From assembly GCA_041319085.1 (NCBI GenBank), contig CP101033.1:3002501-3066500 (forward strand): a DNA stretch of 64,000 bases. The letters run 5' to 3'. The notes under the pieces were generated by a model. That model saw only the letters and a list, made by a program, of their open reading frames with translations. It did not search any database and was not told the DNA's origin. The position numbers and the translations under genes were made by a program. This stretch comes from Aeromonas veronii. Its GTDB lineage: Bacteria > Pseudomonadota > Gammaproteobacteria > Enterobacterales > Aeromonadaceae. Shown here one piece after another: positions 61,829 to 64,000 of this stretch. The number at the start of each line of letters is the position of its first letter. The first letter of the stretch is position 1.

Positions 61829-62248
61829 ATGTCATCACGCAGCATCATGGGCTTTGACTATGGCACCAAGAGCATTGGCGTCGCCATCGGTCAGGAGCTG
61901 ACTGGCACAGCCCAGCCTCTGCGCGCCCTCAAGGCCAACGACGGCATCCCCAACTGGGACGAGATTGAGAAGCTGCTCAAGGAGTGGCAACCGGACCTGC
62001 TGGTAGTCGGCCTGCCGCTGAATATGGATGGCACCGATCAGGAGATCACGGTACGGGCCCGCAAATTCGGCAACCGGCTGCACGGTCGTTTCGGCAAACC
62101 GGTGGAGTTCAAGGATGAGCGACTCACCACCACCGATGCCCGTGCCCGGCTGTTTGAGCGCGGCGGCTATCGCGCGCTGGAGAAAGGCAGTGTGGACGGG
62201 GTATCGGCACAACTGATCGTCGAAGCCTGGATGGAAGAGCAATATTGA
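61829..62248 (+). CDS. ruvX: Holliday-junction resolvase-like RuvX (YqgF)
   Basis: A 139-residue RNase H-like nuclease. Start [21 protein letters not shown] with the first catalytic Asp, [16 protein letters not shown], and [15 protein letters not shown] with a catalytic Glu/Asp, then [17 protein letters not shown] with the last Asp. The family takes part in 16S rRNA 5' end processing; a DNA role was first proposed. Confidence 0.95.
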   Translation: MSSRSIMGFDYGTKSIGVAIGQELTGTAQPLRALKANDGIPNWDEIEKLLKEWQPDLLVVGLPLNMDGTDQEITVRARKFGNRLHGRFGKPVEFKDERLTTTDARARLFERGGYRALEKGSVDGVSAQLIVEAWMEEQY

Positions 62249-62252
62249 CCAG

Positions 62253-62278
62253 ACCGGGAGCCTTGGCTCCCGGTTTTT
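62253..62278 (+). terminator. Terminator of ruvX
   Basis: ACCGGGAGCC pairs with GGCTCCCGGT and is followed by T5. Confidence 0.88.
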
Positions 62279-62402
62279 CATGCAGGGCACCCGGCTAAAC
62301 CATGTGCAATTCGGCCAGCGGTATCGCGGTTTGTTGACCACCCTACCTGTGTTATGGTTAATACTATAAAACAGCGTTTCTAATTTTCAGGTTTATCAGG
62401 TT

Positions 62403-64000
62403 ATGAATCGTTTTGTCCTGGCTGATGCCAGCCACTGCATTGGTTGCCGCGCCTGCGAAGTCGCCTGCGTGATGGCGCACAATGATGACCAACACGTCGC
62501 GACCGCCGCTGAATTTCAGCCGCGCGTACAAGTGATCCGCCATGAGGCGCTGCGCACGGCCGCGCTCTGCCGCCACTGTGAAGAGGCCCCTTGCGCCAAG
62601 TCCTGCCCCACCGGGGCCATTGTCGAACGAAATGGCAGTGTGCAGGTGCTCCCCGAGCGCTGCATCGGCTGCAAGAGCTGCGTGCTCGCCTGCCCGTTTG
62701 GTGCCATACAGATGGCACCACAAGCCGGCAGCCAGCGCCACGTGGCCCACAAATGTGACCTGTGTGAAGGGCGCGAAGATGGCCCGGCTTGCGTGGCCGC
62801 CTGCCCGAGTGACGCGCTGCAATTGATGAGTGACGAGACGCTGGCTCGTCTGCGCCAGCATCGTCAACAGTGCAGCGCCACCGGCCAGACCATCCGCCAC
62901 GTGGCCGTCAAACGCAACCAGATGGCACAGACGCCGGAGCGCTGCGATCCCGCCAAGATCCCGCTAACCCTGCGCCGCAGCACCTTTACCGAGCTCTACC
63001 CCACCTACTCGACCGAGCAGGCCAGATCCCAGGGCGATCGCTGCCTCGGCTGCGGCCATCACAGCGTCTGCGAGTGGACCTGTCCGCTGCACAATCACAT
63101 TCCGCACTGGATCGCGCTGGCCCGTGAAGGCCGCATTCTGGAAGCGGTCGAGCTCTCTCACCAGACCAACAGCCTGCCGGAGATCACTGGCCGCATCTGT
63201 CCGCAAGATCGCCTGTGTGAGGGGGCTTGCACCCTGAAAGATGAATCCGGCTCGATGGCGATCGGTAATCTGGAGCGCTATATCACCGAGCAAGCCTTCG
63301 AGCTTGGCTGGCGTCCTGATCTCTCCTATGTACAACCGACCGGTAAACGGGTCGCCGTTATCGGTGCCGGCCCCGCCGGGCTTGGCTGTGCTGACATTCT
63401 GGTGCGAAACGGCATTCAGCCGGTGGTATTTGACCGCCATTTTGAAATCGGCGGCCTGCTCACCTTCGGCATTCCGGCGTTCAAGCTCGACAAACAGGTC
63501 ATGATCCGCCGCCGCGAGCTGTTTACTGCCATGGGCATCGAGTTTCGCCTGGGCGTGGATGTCGGCCATGACATCCAGCTTGAAGCATTACTCGAGGAGT
63601 TTGATGCGGTCTTTGTCGGCGTGGGCACCTACCGATCCATGACCGGCGGCTTGCCCAACGAAGAGGCGCCGGGTGTTTACGCGGCCCTGCCCTATCTGAT
63701 GGCCAGCACCCGTCATCTGATGGGCTTGCCACAACCCGAGAGCGAGCCCTACCTCAATCTGGCCGGCAAGCAGGTGGTGGTGCTCGGCGGGGGGGATACC
63801 GCGATGGATTGCGTGCGCACGGCATTGCGCCAGGGGGCAACTTCCGTCACCTGCGCCTATCGCCGGGATGAAGCCAACATGCCGGGATCGCGCAAAGAGG
63901 TGAAAAACGCCCGCGAAGAGGGGGCCGATTTTGAGTTCAATGTGTTGCCCGTCGCCATCGAGCTCAACGGGCAAGGCGCAGTCAGTGGCATTCGCATGCA
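62403..64000 (+). CDS. aegA: AegA-like iron-sulfur / glutamate-synthase-type flavoprotein (3' end outside window)
   Basis: An open frame from the ATG at 62403 past the window edge (over 530 residues). The N-terminal 150 residues form a four-cluster ferredoxin module (CIGCRACEVACV, CRHCEEAPCAKSCP, CIGCKSCVLACP, CDLCEGREDGPACVAACP). A linker leads to the glutamate-synthase small-subunit-like part: CLGCGHHSVCEWTCPLHNHIP, ICPQDRLCEGACTL, FAD-binding VAVIGAGPAGLGCADIL and NAD(P)-binding VVLGGGDTAMDCVRTALRQGA. E. coli AegA and YgfT share this layout; they are linked to formate-dependent uric acid breakdown under anaerobic conditions. The start is not preceded by an obvious FNR site. Confidence 0.85.
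   Translation, partial: MNRFVLADASHCIGCRACEVACVMAHNDDQHVATAAEFQPRVQVIRHEALRTAALCRHCEEAPCAKSCPTGAIVERNGSVQVLPERCIGCKSCVLACPFGAIQMAPQAGSQRHVAHKCDLCEGREDGPACVAACPSDALQLMSDETLARLRQHRQQCSATGQTIRHVAVKRNQMAQTPERCDPAKIPLTLRRSTFTELYPTYSTEQARSQGDRCLGCGHHSVCEWTCPLHNHIPHWIALAREGRILEAVELSHQTNSLPEITGRICPQDRLCEGACTLKDESGSMAIGNLERYITEQAFELGWRPDLSYVQPTGKRVAVIGAGPAGLGCADILVRNGIQPVVFDRHFEIGGLLTFGIPAFKLDKQVMIRRRELFTAMGIEFRLGVDVGHDIQLEALLEEFDAVFVGVGTYRSMTGGLPNEEAPGVYAALPYLMASTRHLMGLPQPESEPYLNLAGKQVVVLGGGDTAMDCVRTALRQGATSVTCAYRRDEANMPGSRKEVKNAREEGADFEFNVLPVAIELNGQGAVSGIRM

Overview
The window (64 kb, high GC with strong third-position GC) looks like the chromosome of an Aeromonas species. The block metK-sprT-endA-rsmE-gshB-yqgE-ruvX, the tungstate and formate dehydrogenase neighbourhood and the protein sequences all read as Aeromonadales. 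I worked by reading only; no database search was run.

1-17.3 kb is a formate dehydrogenase maturation and tungstate/molybdenum cofactor region. On the minus strand it holds a TorD-like chaperone (cut by the window edge), a polyferredoxin, a DUF3306 gene and a frameshifted DUF3305 gene. On the plus strand it holds fdhD, a DNA-binding/ligand-binding regulator, a tungstate ABC importer (tupABC), mobA and a mobB-moeA fusion. Between them is a minus-strand NtrB/NtrC-type two-component pair. I find four sigma-54 (-24/-12) promoters here, and the same site GGGACATTTTGTCC upstream of two of them. This suggests one regulon switched on by the local sigma-54 regulator. The divergent DUF3305/fdhD interval has been split by an IS1595-family element and an AT-rich single-gene islet coding for a DUF4365 nuclease-like protein.

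17.4-29.9 kb is mostly housekeeping and transport: two membrane proteins, a lipoprotein, YciN, a diguanylate cyclase, the purine permease XanP with a PurR-like box, a lipoate-ligase-like protein, and an AGCS alanine/glycine symporter under a tandem glycine riboswitch with a perfect Shine-Dalgarno-sequestering hairpin. A fold-III ornithine/lysine decarboxylase with an overlapping upstream ORF, a Ca/Na antiporter, a peroxiredoxin, an adenylate-forming enzyme and a Nudix hydrolase follow. 30.1-31.4 kb is an ISL3-family element.

31.5-49.5 kb contains small secreted proteins, FklB, CutC (with a duplicated 3' end), NagK, GNAT, an M48 protease, PstS-PhoR-PhoB with Pho boxes, an AcoR-type activator facing a sigma-54-driven aldehyde dehydrogenase, a DcuSR-like pair, and a MarR-HlyD-DUF2955 efflux operon with twin palindromic operators.

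49.7-54.1 kb is a patchy accessory segment: an internally deleted solute-binding protein pseudogene, an IS66-family element, a gene encoding three RidA domains in one chain, and a truncated MltR-family remnant. 54.2-64 kb returns to core genes (transketolase, metK with a MetJ box, sprT to ruvX) and ends inside an AegA-like iron-sulfur/flavoprotein.

All three insertion sequences keep perfect terminal repeats and 8-bp target duplications. Three genes are broken by apparent loss of one base in a G5/C5 run, which may be a sequencing artefact.
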